DNA of 64,000 bases from JAOABC01 sp041287495 (GCA_041287495.1 JBEULE010000036.1:1-64000), one strand, 5' to 3'. Counted from the first letter of the stretch, positions 15,422-23,861 are shown. Notes: generated from the letters alone by a model not told the origin. A program made the numbers and translations.

Positions 15422-17152
15422 TTAACATTTTCCATCTGTAGAAGGACAGCCACAGGCATAATCTAAAATTTTAACGTTTGACTTTTGAGTTGGATTTACG
15501 ACTTTAACTCTCTTTATGTAATCTATCGTTATATCATATACAGGTCTTAATTTTTGAACATTTTTCCCAACTCTATGCATATTTCCACCCCAAGCTGCCA
15601 CAACATAAGTTCTATTTGGATCAAGATCTTTACCATTTACTTTTATATTTGAAAGTCTTTTACCAGTTTCTCCATTGATTTTTATCTCATACTCAATTCC
15701 AAGTGTTCTACTCATATCCCCACCTTGTTGATAAAGAGGATTTGAGTTAAATACATTATCAGCAATATCCTCAAGAATATTCTTGATTTGGGCTCCTGTC
15801 ATCTCGAATTTGTAAACATCTGGATAAGTTATAGCTGTCATACTATAAACATCATCAACTGTTATACTGTCTCCAGGAATTAATGTAGTTCCCCATCTGT
15901 ATCCTGGATTAAAAACTATTTCACAGTCTGCTTCTTCTTTTATACCTTCCATTATTACTCTATCAAAAGTTGAATAAAATGTATCTCTTTTGTAGAGAAT
16001 CGTCTGGGTTTTTCCTATTACTTCTGAAAGCTGTTTTTCATAAGGTTTATAGAGTTCATTTACAAGATTCTCAACTTCTTTGTCAGGTTTTATAAAGTTA
16101 GAAGCTATAGGGTATAGTTTAAATGCAAAGTTTGTTATCTTCTTGTTTTTAACTTCTAAATCTAGTCTTCCAAGATACTTTCCGTGAGATCCTGATATAA
16201 CTATAATCGTGTTATCTATGATAACAGGTTTTGGTGCAGGGTCATGGGTGTGTCCAGATAGGATAACATCTATACCTTTTACCATCTTTGCTAAAGCTTG
16301 ATCAACTGTGAAACCGTCATGGGATAGTAAAACAACTATATCAGCACCTTTATTTCTCACTTCATCAACAAATTTTTGAAGCCTTTCTGCCTGTATTCCA
16401 AAAGTCCAACCTTCTGTAAACTCTTTTGGATTTGCTATTGGTGTATATGGGAAAGAGTTTCCGATAACCGCAACTTTTACACCACCAACTTCTCTGATTG
16501 TATATGGCTTAAATATAAGATCACCCCACATATTATCTGCAATGTTCTGAGATATAAATTCAGCCTTAAGATGTTTGTTTACAAGTTCTAAAACTCTATC
16601 TTTACCAAATGTAAATTCCCAATGTCCTACCATAATATCAATTCCAAGTGCATTCTGGGCTTCAACTATTGCTTGTGCTTTTGTAAATAGAGCTACTGCT
16701 GTTCCCTGCCATGTATCTCCAGAGTCCATAAATAAAACTTTATCATTACCTCTTTCAGCTTTTATCTGATCTACGAGAGTTTTTATATGGGCAACACCAC
16801 CCATCTTACCGTATTTTTTGGCAAGTTCTTCAAAAGCAATATATGTATCAAAGTAAGCTTCTATAGTTCCTGGTTTTATACCATAGTAATCCATAAATGT
16901 TTTACCACATATAAACCCAGGAGTTCCCACAAGTTCCTTTGCTGATATTAAAGTGGAAGGTTCTCTCCAATAAAGAGGTTTTAGGTGTGCATGCATATCA
17001 CATATGTGTAAAAGTGTAACATTACCAACAGGTTTAAATTCAAACAGTTTCTCAGGATTTATATCGTTTAATTTTGCAAAAACATCTTCCATCCTAAGTG
17101 ATAAACCTGCTATTGCAGCAAGATGAAAAAGTTCCCTTCTATTTATATTCAT
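15422..17152 (-). CDS. soxB: SoxB, sulfate thiol esterase of the Sox complex
   Basis: SoxB hydrolyses the terminal sulfonate from the cysteine-bound thiosulfate on SoxY, releasing sulfate. The 576-residue protein has the metallophosphatase/5'-nucleotidase motifs HICDMHAHL (metal Asp and His), FMDSGDTWQG, the SoxB-type GHWEFTFG in place of GNHEF, and SGHTHDP, then a 5'-nucleotidase C-terminal domain with MTGAQIKNILEDIADN. The N-terminus (NRRELFHLAAIAGLS) looks like a Tat signal. It starts 12 bases after soxA. The cysteine-rich tail (CGCPSTDGKC) is unusual but ends cleanly. Confidence 0.96.
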   Translation of the reverse strand: MNINRRELFHLAAIAGLSLRMEDVFAKLNDINPEKLFEFKPVGNVTLLHICDMHAHLKPLYWREPSTLISAKELVGTPGFICGKTFMDYYGIKPGTIEAYFDTYIAFEELAKKYGKMGGVAHIKTLVDQIKAERGNDKVLFMDSGDTWQGTAVALFTKAQAIVEAQNALGIDIMVGHWEFTFGKDRVLELVNKHLKAEFISQNIADNMWGDLIFKPYTIREVGGVKVAVIGNSFPYTPIANPKEFTEGWTFGIQAERLQKFVDEVRNKGADIVVLLSHDGFTVDQALAKMVKGIDVILSGHTHDPAPKPVIIDNTIIVISGSHGKYLGRLDLEVKNKKITNFAFKLYPIASNFIKPDKEVENLVNELYKPYEKQLSEVIGKTQTILYKRDTFYSTFDRVIMEGIKEEADCEIVFNPGYRWGTTLIPGDSITVDDVYSMTAITYPDVYKFEMTGAQIKNILEDIADNVFNSNPLYQQGGDMSRTLGIEYEIKINGETGKRLSNIKVNGKDLDPNRTYVVAAWGGNMHRVGKNVQKLRPVYDITIDYIKRVKVVNPTQKSNVKILDYACGCPSTDGKC

Positions 17153-17164
17153 AGTATTTTCCTC

Positions 17165-17983
17165 CTATCTAACAAATCCTGGTGCTTCTATAGTTGCTCC
17201 ATTAGCAAGAGAAGTAATGTAAAGTTCAAGAGCAACCATCTCTTTAGAACCTAAAGGTAAAACTTGCATGCTTGCCTGAGACATACATTGCTGAAATCTC
17301 TGTTCTAAAGTTACAACTTTACTCTGTGTCATCCTATAAGCTGGCCAATGAGCTGCTGCCGTAACTCCTTTTATACCATTATACTCAAAGCCAAGAGGAT
17401 TAAGTTTTTGCATCCTTAAAACCATACCGGCTGCATATTCATGACAAACGGCACAGGAAATATTCCTTTTACCTCTTTTAAGTTCAAATACATACTTTCC
17501 ATAATCGTAATACTCTTTTACAACAGGATTTGATGATATATCTACGTTAATCTTCTCACCACTTGCAATATACTTTAAATATGTAAGTAATGCTGTGTTT
17601 TCTTGACTTTTAAGGTCAAAAGGTTTATCTACACCTTGATTTAACTTTTGACACATCTGTATTCTCTGTTGAAGAGAAATAACTGCATTCACTTTTGGAT
17701 CATATTTTGGATAAGTTCCTACAGCCTTTTTTAGTTTCTCTTCACTATGACAAGAAGAACATGACTTGTTTGATGTTCCCATAGGTTTATTAAATAATGC
17801 ACCACCAACATCCTGGGCAAAAACTTCTCCAGGATTTATTCCAGATTTATAGAGTTTTAAGTCCTCTTCTGATATTGCTTGTCCAGCATCTTCAGCAGAT
17901 ATAACTTTTGAAGAAACTGCCAAAGATCCAGCAGCAACAAGAATAAAAAACATTCTTCTATTTTTCTTTTTATCTTTAAACAT
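17165..17983 (-). CDS. soxA: SoxA, di-haem cytochrome of SoxXA
   Basis: SoxAX links thiosulfate oxidatively to the SoxY cysteine. The protein (272 residues, signal region to about 30) has two haem motifs, CSSCH (C75-C78-H79) and CAVCH (C177-C180-H181). C111 in RIQMCQKLN corresponds to the cysteine that ligates the first haem in di-haem SoxA. C233 in QRFQQCMSQ corresponds to the active-site persulfide ligand of the second haem. It therefore belongs to the di-haem class. The gene follows soxZ after a 64-base gap containing a hairpin. Confidence 0.95.
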   Translation of the reverse strand: MFKDKKKNRRMFFILVAAGSLAVSSKVISAEDAGQAISEEDLKLYKSGINPGEVFAQDVGGALFNKPMGTSNKSCSSCHSEEKLKKAVGTYPKYDPKVNAVISLQQRIQMCQKLNQGVDKPFDLKSQENTALLTYLKYIASGEKINVDISSNPVVKEYYDYGKYVFELKRGKRNISCAVCHEYAAGMVLRMQKLNPLGFEYNGIKGVTAAAHWPAYRMTQSKVVTLEQRFQQCMSQASMQVLPLGSKEMVALELYITSLANGATIEAPGFVR

Positions 17984-18014
17984 AACTAACCTCCTAATAA
18001 AGGGAAATTTTGAA

Positions 18015-18043
18015 CAATCTCCCTATGAACCAAGGAGAGATTG
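18015..18043 (-). promoter_or_regulatory. Hairpin in the soxZ-soxA gap
   Basis: CAATCTC (18015-18021) pairs with GAGATTG (18037-18043), extendable by CC/GG with a small bulge, in the 64-base gap between soxZ and soxA. There is no clear T run, so it looks more like an mRNA-stability or processing element than a terminator. Other gaps in this operon are shorter, except soxY-soxZ (46 bases), where I see no hairpin. Confidence 0.4.
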
Positions 18044-18047
18044 ACAA

Positions 18048-18374
18048 CTAAACTTTTATATCAATAACTTTTTCAGTAACATCTCCTTTGTTATCTTTCC
18101 AAACGATTTTCAAAGGAGCGGATTTTGTAGCTTTTATGTAAAAAGATATAAATGGATTTGCACTTACAGACCCAGAAAGTTCCATAGTTGTTATCTTTTC
18201 GTCTCCATAAAAAACTTCCACAAGGTTGATATAGTTTGCAGCTATGTATTTACCAGTTTCTTTATCCTTAACAAGTCCTGTATCCATTGGATGCATTATA
18301 ACAGTTGAGATCTGAATAAGATCATCTTTTTTATAATCTTTTGGGCTTATTTTTACCATAGCACTTCTTGGCAT
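18048..18374 (-). CDS. soxZ: SoxZ, subunit of the SoxYZ sulfur carrier
   Basis: SoxZ forms the heterodimer with SoxY that carries the substrate sulfur during thiosulfate oxidation. This 108-residue protein has the family's immunoglobulin-like pattern: ISTVIMHPMDTGLVKDKETG, NYINLVEVFYGDEKI, and FISFYIKA. It has no signal peptide, as is usual since SoxZ is exported with SoxY through the Tat signal of SoxY. AGGAAAG precedes the ATG. Confidence 0.95.
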   Translation of the reverse strand: MPRSAMVKISPKDYKKDDLIQISTVIMHPMDTGLVKDKETGKYIAANYINLVEVFYGDEKITTMELSGSVSANPFISFYIKATKSAPLKIVWKDNKGDVTEKVIDIKV

Positions 18375-18420
18375 AGTTCTTTCCTCCTAATTTTAAAATT
18401 TTTAATGTTTATTTTTTGAA

Positions 18421-18888
18421 TTATCCACAGCCACCAATTGTAACTTTAACAGGTTTTTGAGCTTTTATAAAAGTTCCATCTGCAAGTTCAGCTATAGCTA
18501 CTACATTCATAGTTTCAGCAAGTCTTATTCTTGTTGATATATATGCTTTTCCGTTAGCAGGAGTAAAGTATACACTCATAGTTCTTGCATTCCAGTTTTT
18601 GTCAGCAAGTATGTGTATAGCTTTAACTTGCTCGATAGGAAGCTCTACTTCAACAGTTATAGGAACTACTGCTCCATTCTCTGCTATTTCCGGAGCTACT
18701 AACTTAACTTTGTCTGAATCAGAGACAGATTTTCCTTTGGTAATCTCTTTTAGAGCTTCATCGTAAGGTTTTTTAGGTGGAGGACTGTCTACAAGCTCTG
18801 CAGCATTAGAATGGAATAAAATAGAACTGCCAAATGTTAAGCCGGCTGTTGCCAAAGCTGTTGTTTTTAAAAATGACCTTCTGTCCAT
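18421..18888 (-). CDS. soxY: SoxY, sulfur-carrier subunit
   Basis: SoxY holds the sulfur substrate on a cysteine at the end of a flexible C-terminal arm. The 155-residue protein starts with a Tat-type signal (DRRSFLKTTALATAGLTFG) and ends KVTIGGCG, so the carrier cysteine is C154. Most SoxY proteins end GGCGG; this one lacks the final glycine and stops at GGCG. The gene lies between the thioredoxin gene (13 bases) and soxZ (46 bases), and AGGAGG precedes the start. Confidence 0.95.
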   Translation of the reverse strand: MDRRSFLKTTALATAGLTFGSSILFHSNAAELVDSPPPKKPYDEALKEITKGKSVSDSDKVKLVAPEIAENGAVVPITVEVELPIEQVKAIHILADKNWNARTMSVYFTPANGKAYISTRIRLAETMNVVAIAELADGTFIKAQKPVKVTIGGCG

Positions 18889-18901
18889 AAATACAAACCT
18901 C

Positions 18902-19333
18902 CTATTTCATAAAGTATTCTGTCATATTCATCTCTTTATAAGCACCTGAGTAAAAATACTCCAATATTTTAATAAAGTCTTTCTCTTCCCAGGCACCAAA
19001 TACCGATCTTATAAGCTTACCGTTTGGTTCTATAAAATAAAACATAGGTGTTCCTGTAAATCCATACTTTTTACGGATTTCCATCCCTTCTTTACTACAT
19101 TTTCTAAGTTTAACGGGAATAAAGTTTTTATTGAGAATATCTTCCACTCTTTTGCTATAAAACACTTTAAAATCCATAATATCACAGTAATGGCAAGATG
19201 GGGAATATATGTATATAAACAAAATCTTATTCTCTTTTTTAGCTTTATCAAAAGCCTGGTAGTAATCTACCCAGTTTATTTCTGCTCTGGCAGTAGCCGT
19301 AACAAGTAAAAACAAGAATAAAATTTTCCTCAC
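18902..19333 (-). CDS. Periplasmic thioredoxin-like protein (SoxW/SoxS type)
   Basis: The 143-residue secreted protein (signal to about residue 17) has a thioredoxin fold with the redox motif SPSCHYCDIMDF (CHYC) and the cis-proline segment GTPMFYF. Similar proteins in sox operons (SoxW, SoxS) keep the SoxY carrier cysteine reduced and active. It starts 3 bases after the soxX stop and ends 13 bases before soxY, so it is cotranscribed with both. Confidence 0.85.
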   Translation of the reverse strand: MRKILFLFLLVTATARAEINWVDYYQAFDKAKKENKILFIYIYSPSCHYCDIMDFKVFYSKRVEDILNKNFIPVKLRKCSKEGMEIRKKYGFTGTPMFYFIEPNGKLIRSVFGAWEEKDFIKILEYFYSGAYKEMNMTEYFMK

Positions 19334-19336
19334 TTT

Positions 19337-19864
19337 TTACTCCTGAGTTAGTAAAAATGCTGTCAATTCACAAACTTCTTGTGCTGTAAGCTGACCTGTA
19401 GTTAGTTGAACAGTCATAATCCGATAGTAAGGGACATTTTCTAATTCTTTTGGTAGCAAAACCCTGCCATCTGCTATCTTCTGATATAACCATTCTACGC
19501 TTTTAGGATTTCCTCTGTAATCTGGAGCTTTAAAAAGTCCATTTTTATAACCTACTAAACTAGGTCCTATATTTCCACAACCTTTTGCTCCAGCCACACA
19601 GTGACAAGCAACACAGTTTCCTTTACTTGTCTCATTAAAAATTTTCTGTCCTTTTTCTGCTAACTTTTTAATACTTTCGCTATCTGATAAATTACAAGAG
19701 GATGAGTCTATAGTATAAGTCCTTGGCCCCGGAGGAACATCTTTTAACATAATCTCCTTCGCAGGTGGACTTTCTATTCCTGCTTCTTGAAGTGTCAGAG
19801 CAAATGCAGAAACAGATGCAATCATAAACCCACCAGCCAAGGCAATCTTCTTAATTTTTTTCAT
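19337..19864 (-). CDS. soxX: SoxX, mono-haem cytochrome of SoxXA
   Basis: SoxX accepts electrons released when SoxA joins thiosulfate to SoxY. The 175-residue protein has a signal peptide (about 1-22), one haem motif CVACH (C84-C87-H88) in the SoxX-typical GNCVACHCVAG context, then GNIGPSLVGYKNG and a likely methionine ligand in YYRIMTVQL. It is the first gene of the operon. Upstream lie an AGGAGGA ribosome site and a sigma-54 promoter 36-51 bases before the ATG. Confidence 0.93.
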   Translation of the reverse strand: MKKIKKIALAGGFMIASVSAFALTLQEAGIESPPAKEIMLKDVPPGPRTYTIDSSSCNLSDSESIKKLAEKGQKIFNETSKGNCVACHCVAGAKGCGNIGPSLVGYKNGLFKAPDYRGNPKSVEWLYQKIADGRVLLPKELENVPYYRIMTVQLTTGQLTAQEVCELTAFLLTQE

Positions 19865-19899
19865 ATTATCCTCCTGTTAAACTTTCTTAAAAATATCTA

Positions 19900-19915
19900 A
19901 GCAACATCCATGCCA
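19900..19915 (-). promoter_or_regulatory. Sigma-54 promoter of the sox operon
   Basis: The minus strand reads TGGCATGGATGTTGCT, against the consensus TGGCAC-G-N4-TTGCW: GG and GC are 10 bases apart as required, and only the sixth base differs. Transcription would start near 19888-19890, about 25 bases before the soxX ATG, leaving room for the AGGAGG site. An NtrC-type activator gene starts the next block upstream. The match, spacing and context together make this one of the clearest regulatory sites here. Confidence 0.85.
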
Positions 19916-19966
19916 AAAGAGTGTAACATAAAAAACCATTAACTTTGATTGTAAAAAGATAGAGAC

Positions 19967-20004
19967 TGTTCCTTTTTGGACAAAAAACTGTTCCAAATAG
20001 CACA
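19967..20004. promoter_or_regulatory. Two phased dyads, candidate activator (UAS) sites for the sox promoter
   Basis: TGTTCC-N7-ACA occurs twice, at 19967-19982 and 19989-20004, exactly 22 bases apart start to start, so on the same DNA face. Each is an imperfect inverted repeat of the form TGT-N10-ACA. They lie about 55-90 bases upstream of the -24 element of the sox sigma-54 promoter, the normal range for an NtrC-family activator. The adjacent regulator is the obvious candidate protein. The surrounding gap 19865-20079 contains no gene. Confidence 0.6.
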
Positions 20005-20079
20005 CATTAACCGGATAAATCTGTCCATAATATTTAAACCATTCATTTAAATTAGAGAGTAATAAAAAAGAATTAGTTC

Positions 20080-21411
20080 TTATAGTAATCCATAGTTTTT
20101 CATTTTGGTTCTCAATTGTTTTCTACTTATACCTAACCTCTCTGCTGTTTTTGTTTGATTGAAGTTTTCTTCTTGAAGGATTTTAAGTATTATACTTTTC
20201 TCTATCTCAAAAAGATTTAATTTTTCTTTGGATTTTAAATCTATATTAAAAGGTTTATAGTTCTCATTGTTTTGCCACTCTCTTAATCTCCTTGGTAAAT
20301 GCTCAGGTTTTATAAATTCAGATTGACATAAAACAACAGCTCTCTCAATAACATTTTCAAGTTGTCTTACATTTCCAGGCCAGTCATAGTTGATGAGTAT
20401 ATCCATGGCATCATTATCTATATCAATGATATTTTTATCATTCAAAATACTAAATTTTTCCAAAAATTTCTTAGCAAGGAGAGGTATATCTTCTTTTCTT
20501 TCTCTCAAAGGAGGAATCTTTATGTGAATAACATTTATCCTGTAAAACAGGTCTTCTCTAAATTCTTTATTTTCAACCATTTTCTCAAGATTTCTATTGG
20601 TAGCAGATATAACTCTACACCTCATAGGTATAGGACTTTTACCACCTATTCTGTAAAACTCTTTTTCTTGTAGAACTCTAAGAAGTTTAGCTTGCATATA
20701 AATGGGCATTTCTCCTATCTCATCAAGAAAGAGAGTACCCTCTCCTGCAAGCTCTATTTTACCTATATCTCTCTGATTTGCTCCCGTGTATGAACCTTTT
20801 TCATGTCCAAAAAACTCGTTTTCAAAAAGGTCAGAAGGTATAGCAGAACAATTTATAGCAATAAAGGGATTATCTCTCCTTCTTGAAAGCTTATGTATAG
20901 CCTTTGCTACAAGCTCTTTCCCAGTTCCACTTTCACCTTCTATGAGGATAGAAGACTCACTTTTACTCACTATAGCTATCTCTTTAAATATCTCCTGCAT
21001 CTTTTTACTTTTTCCAACTATACCTTCAAACTCTTCAACATCTACAATTTTATTTGATTTATCAATATAAAACTGTATAATTTTTATAAGGTTATCTGTG
21101 TCTATAGGTTTTGGTATATAGTGATTTGCTCCCTCTTTTATTGCTTCAACGGCTCCATTTATTGACCCATAAGCCGTTATTATTATATACGGTGTTGTTT
21201 TGTCTATTTTTCTAAATTCCTTTAACACATCTAAGCCTGTTCCATCTTCAAGTCTGTAATCACTAAGTATAAGTCCATAATTTTGAGTTTTTATTTTAAA
21301 AAAAGCTTCCCTCTTTGTAGAAGCTTTATCAACTTCAAAACCTTCTTTTTCAAGAACAGTTTTGATAATCTTTAAAATGCTCTCTTCATCGTCAATAAGT
21401 AATATTCTCAT
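20080..21411 (-). CDS. NtrC-family sigma-54-dependent response regulator
   Basis: The 443-residue regulator has a receiver domain with phospho-acceptor D51 in LILSDYRLEDG and acidic pair DDEE (7-10). An AAA+ domain follows with Walker A GESGTGKE, the sigma-54 contact loop as GSYTGA (usually GAFTGA), and LFLDEIGEMP as Walker B. The C-terminal Fis-type helix-turn-helix reads NQTKTAERLGISRKQL. I start it at the ATG after GAGGTG; a GTG three codons earlier overlaps the kinase stop. Its position next to a sigma-54 promoter before soxX makes it the likely sox activator, though this is inferred. Confidence 0.9.
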   Translation of the reverse strand: MRILLIDDEESILKIIKTVLEKEGFEVDKASTKREAFFKIKTQNYGLILSDYRLEDGTGLDVLKEFRKIDKTTPYIIITAYGSINGAVEAIKEGANHYIPKPIDTDNLIKIIQFYIDKSNKIVDVEEFEGIVGKSKKMQEIFKEIAIVSKSESSILIEGESGTGKELVAKAIHKLSRRRDNPFIAINCSAIPSDLFENEFFGHEKGSYTGANQRDIGKIELAGEGTLFLDEIGEMPIYMQAKLLRVLQEKEFYRIGGKSPIPMRCRVISATNRNLEKMVENKEFREDLFYRINVIHIKIPPLRERKEDIPLLAKKFLEKFSILNDKNIIDIDNDAMDILINYDWPGNVRQLENVIERAVVLCQSEFIKPEHLPRRLREWQNNENYKPFNIDLKSKEKLNLFEIEKSIILKILQEENFNQTKTAERLGISRKQLRTKMKNYGLL

Positions 21412-21416
21412 ATTTA

Positions 21417-22973
21417 TCACCTCACCGGAATTTCTATAATAAATTTAGTATAATTACCATACTCACTTTCTACTGTTATGTTTCCACCATGGGCGTGAAT
21501 TATTTTATAAACTATAGAAAGTCCAAGTCCAGTTCCTTTCTGTTTAGTTGTGAAAAATGGCTTAAATATATTTTCTAAATCTTCCTTTCTTATTCCTATT
21601 CCGTTATCTTCGACTTCTAACCTTACATAATCTTTATCGTCCTTCCTTACTTTGTATGTTTTTATGGTTATCTTATCGACCTGATTTGTACCTTTCTCTT
21701 TTATGGCATCTATAGAGTTTATAACAAGATTGAAAATGGCTTGCTTTATGAGGTTAGGGTCATGTTTAACAGGTTTTAAATTACTATCTAATATTAGAGA
21801 TAACAAGATATCTTCATCTTCACAATCGTATTTAAGAAGTTCAACAGATTCAAGAACAGTTTGATTTATATCTCTCTCTTCAAATTTTGGATCTAAAAGT
21901 TTCGAGAAGTTCAAGAAAGAGATAGTTATCTCGTTTAGTCTACTGGCTTCATCTTTTATTATTCTTCCAAAATCTTTTATAGTTTTATCAGCTGTATTCT
22001 GTTTTATGTAGTTTGCTGCATTTGATATAGAGTAGAGAGCATTTTTTATCTCATGGGCAAGTCTTGCACTCATTTCTCCCATGGCAGCCATACAGCTAAG
22101 GGTTTCTCTCTCTTTGTGAGCCTCTTCAAGTTTCTTTATAAAATTACTTAAAGATGTAACCATTATAACAAAGCTGTATGAAAGTTGATGGATTTCATCG
22201 CCTGAATTCTCTTTAAAAATTTTACACTTTACACAAACTTTTGAAGATTTTTCAGCTATAGACAGTATTGTATTATAAGGATTCTCTGAGAATATCCAAC
22301 AGTTATCTGTTATATTTTCTATACATCTATATGGTTTTGATTTCTGAATAATATGATGAGTTTTAGGATTAAAACCTTCTGATAGAAGATTTAGTATTCT
22401 CTCTTTGAGAGTTAAAAGTGGTGAAACGAGTACTGAAGATATAAAAAATGTTCCAAGAAAAGAAGCTAAAATTATAAAAATAACAACAAAGATTAAAGGT
22501 GTTATAACTTTTTCTATATCCTTAATTACTTCTTCTTCTAAAACTTTTTCATCGTAAAAAACTACCACTTTACCAACTGTAAAATTATCTACTTTCAAGG
22601 TAAATGAAAATTGAGTTAAATTCTTTTTCAGATTTGAAAAATCTGGATTTTCTAATCCTAAGTATCTTAAATCTGTCCCCCCAACGACAACCCCCTCTTC
22701 ATTAATAACAAAAACTTCCTTTATAGGTTTTATCTTTTCTAAAAAATTTACAAGTTCATCTATCTTCTCGAGATTGGATGTAATAATACTTTCTTTATAA
22801 CTTTCTGATAAATTTATTACATTTTCTTTTAAAGTAGTATCTCTTTCCTGAATTAACTTCTTTTTAAAGTTATAGGCAGTTAGAGATATAGATAGAACTA
22901 ATACTATCAAAATATAAACAGATGTAAGGACTGACATTTTTATCTTAATAGATAAATTTTTCAACTTATTCAT
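21417..22973 (-). CDS. Membrane sensor histidine kinase with a four-cysteine linker
   Basis: The 518-residue kinase has an N-terminal membrane helix (about 12-32), a periplasmic region (33-155), a second helix (about 157-183), and a linker with C217, C225, C247 and C250. Then come a coiled coil, a dimerisation/phosphotransfer helix with H307 in ARLAHEIKNALYSI, and a HATPase domain (N-box NLVINSIDAI, G-boxes DNGIGI and GTGLGLSI). The cysteine linker, ending VCVKCKIFKENSGDEIHQL, resembles a segment seen in other kinases and could bind metal or sense redox state. It overlaps the PhnD gene before it and the regulator after it by a few bases, so the three are translated together. Confidence 0.9.
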   Translation of the reverse strand: MNKLKNLSIKIKMSVLTSVYILIVLVLSISLTAYNFKKKLIQERDTTLKENVINLSESYKESIITSNLEKIDELVNFLEKIKPIKEVFVINEEGVVVGGTDLRYLGLENPDFSNLKKNLTQFSFTLKVDNFTVGKVVVFYDEKVLEEEVIKDIEKVITPLIFVVIFIILASFLGTFFISSVLVSPLLTLKERILNLLSEGFNPKTHHIIQKSKPYRCIENITDNCWIFSENPYNTILSIAEKSSKVCVKCKIFKENSGDEIHQLSYSFVIMVTSLSNFIKKLEEAHKERETLSCMAAMGEMSARLAHEIKNALYSISNAANYIKQNTADKTIKDFGRIIKDEASRLNEITISFLNFSKLLDPKFEERDINQTVLESVELLKYDCEDEDILLSLILDSNLKPVKHDPNLIKQAIFNLVINSIDAIKEKGTNQVDKITIKTYKVRKDDKDYVRLEVEDNGIGIRKEDLENIFKPFFTTKQKGTGLGLSIVYKIIHAHGGNITVESEYGNYTKFIIEIPVR

Positions 22974-23779
22974 CTCACAAACGGAAAAAGCTGAAGTATC
23001 TGCTGATAATTTTTTATAATCTCAAACATATTATTCTGAGGTTTTACAAATCCGTTTATACCCATATTCTTAGCGGTTTGACTATCTAATGTAAATAAAC
23101 TTTTTTCTATACGCTTATAAATTTCAGAATTTATATTTTTTGAAACCATAAAAATATGTCTTGGGAAAGATGGAGATTTTGCTATAACTCTAACTCTATC
23201 CTCAAAACCTTGTAAACTTTCCTCTCTAACTCCAGCAACATCTGCAAGCCCAGAAAGAAGAGTTATGATGGCTCCTTTGTCTGTTCCAGCACTCCAGATA
23301 TTTGGTGTATCTTCTTGAGTTATACCTGCCAAGGTAAGCATATAAAGAGGCATAACACAGTTACTCATACATACGGGACTTCCTAAAACAACCCTTTTAC
23401 CTTTAACCTGCTGTACTTTATATATATTGCTGTCAGACCTTACTATCAGAACACCGTTTTCTACAGCTTTACCATTTATCTTCATTACAGCAACTGATTC
23501 TACATTATACTTTTTCTTAAGCTCAAAAAATACGACTGAACATCCTATAGCCATCTGTGCCTGATTACTTTTAAACATATAAAATAAAGTATCCATATCT
23601 TCGACTATCTGAATATTTATTTCTACTCCAGTTTTTTTAGAGATGTAATTAGCTAATATTTTATATTTTCTATACTCTTCAACAGGATTACCATAAGACA
23701 GAACAGCTAACTTTAAACTCTCCTTTCCATATGAACAGTTAAATAACAAAACTAAAAAGAATGTCAAAAGTTTTTTCAT
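22970..23779 (-). CDS. PhnD-like periplasmic substrate-binding protein, probable ligand sensor
   Basis: The 269-residue secreted protein resembles phosphate/phosphonate-type binding proteins (PhnD): LAVLSYGNPVEEYRKYKILANYISKKTG, then VKGKRVVLGSPVCMSN and the AGTDKGAIITLLSGLADVAGV lobe. No ABC transporter genes are nearby; instead it overlaps a histidine kinase gene. PhnD-type domains are the sensor part of TtrS (tetrathionate) and ThsS (thiosulfate), so a sulfur-oxyanion ligand is plausible. Three cysteines (C80, C137, C141) lie near the expected pocket. I use the ATG at 23779; a TTG six codons upstream is the other option. No ribosome site is visible for either. Confidence 0.82.
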   Translation of the reverse strand: MKKLLTFFLVLLFNCSYGKESLKLAVLSYGNPVEEYRKYKILANYISKKTGVEINIQIVEDMDTLFYMFKSNQAQMAIGCSVVFFELKKKYNVESVAVMKINGKAVENGVLIVRSDSNIYKVQQVKGKRVVLGSPVCMSNCVMPLYMLTLAGITQEDTPNIWSAGTDKGAIITLLSGLADVAGVREESLQGFEDRVRVIAKSPSFPRHIFMVSKNINSEIYKRIEKSLFTLDSQTAKNMGINGFVKPQNNMFEIIKNYQQILQLFPFVR

Positions 23780-23852
23780 GTTTAAAATATAATACAAGAA
23801 ATGTTAAGTTAGCAAACAGTAACTATTTTTTAAATAAACATTACCAAAAACA

Positions 23853-23861
23853 TGCTATAAT
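23853..23861 (+). promoter_or_regulatory. Extended -10 promoter of the herA-like gene
   Basis: TGCTATAAT is a full extended -10 element, 34 bases before the ATG of the ATPase gene, whose ribosome site is CGAGGC. No convincing -35 is seen, which an extended -10 does not require. Confidence 0.55.

Noticed and set aside
22970..23779. PhnD-like gene as part of a phosphonate ABC importer
   Set aside because: No permease or ATPase gene is next to it; it overlaps a histidine kinase gene instead.
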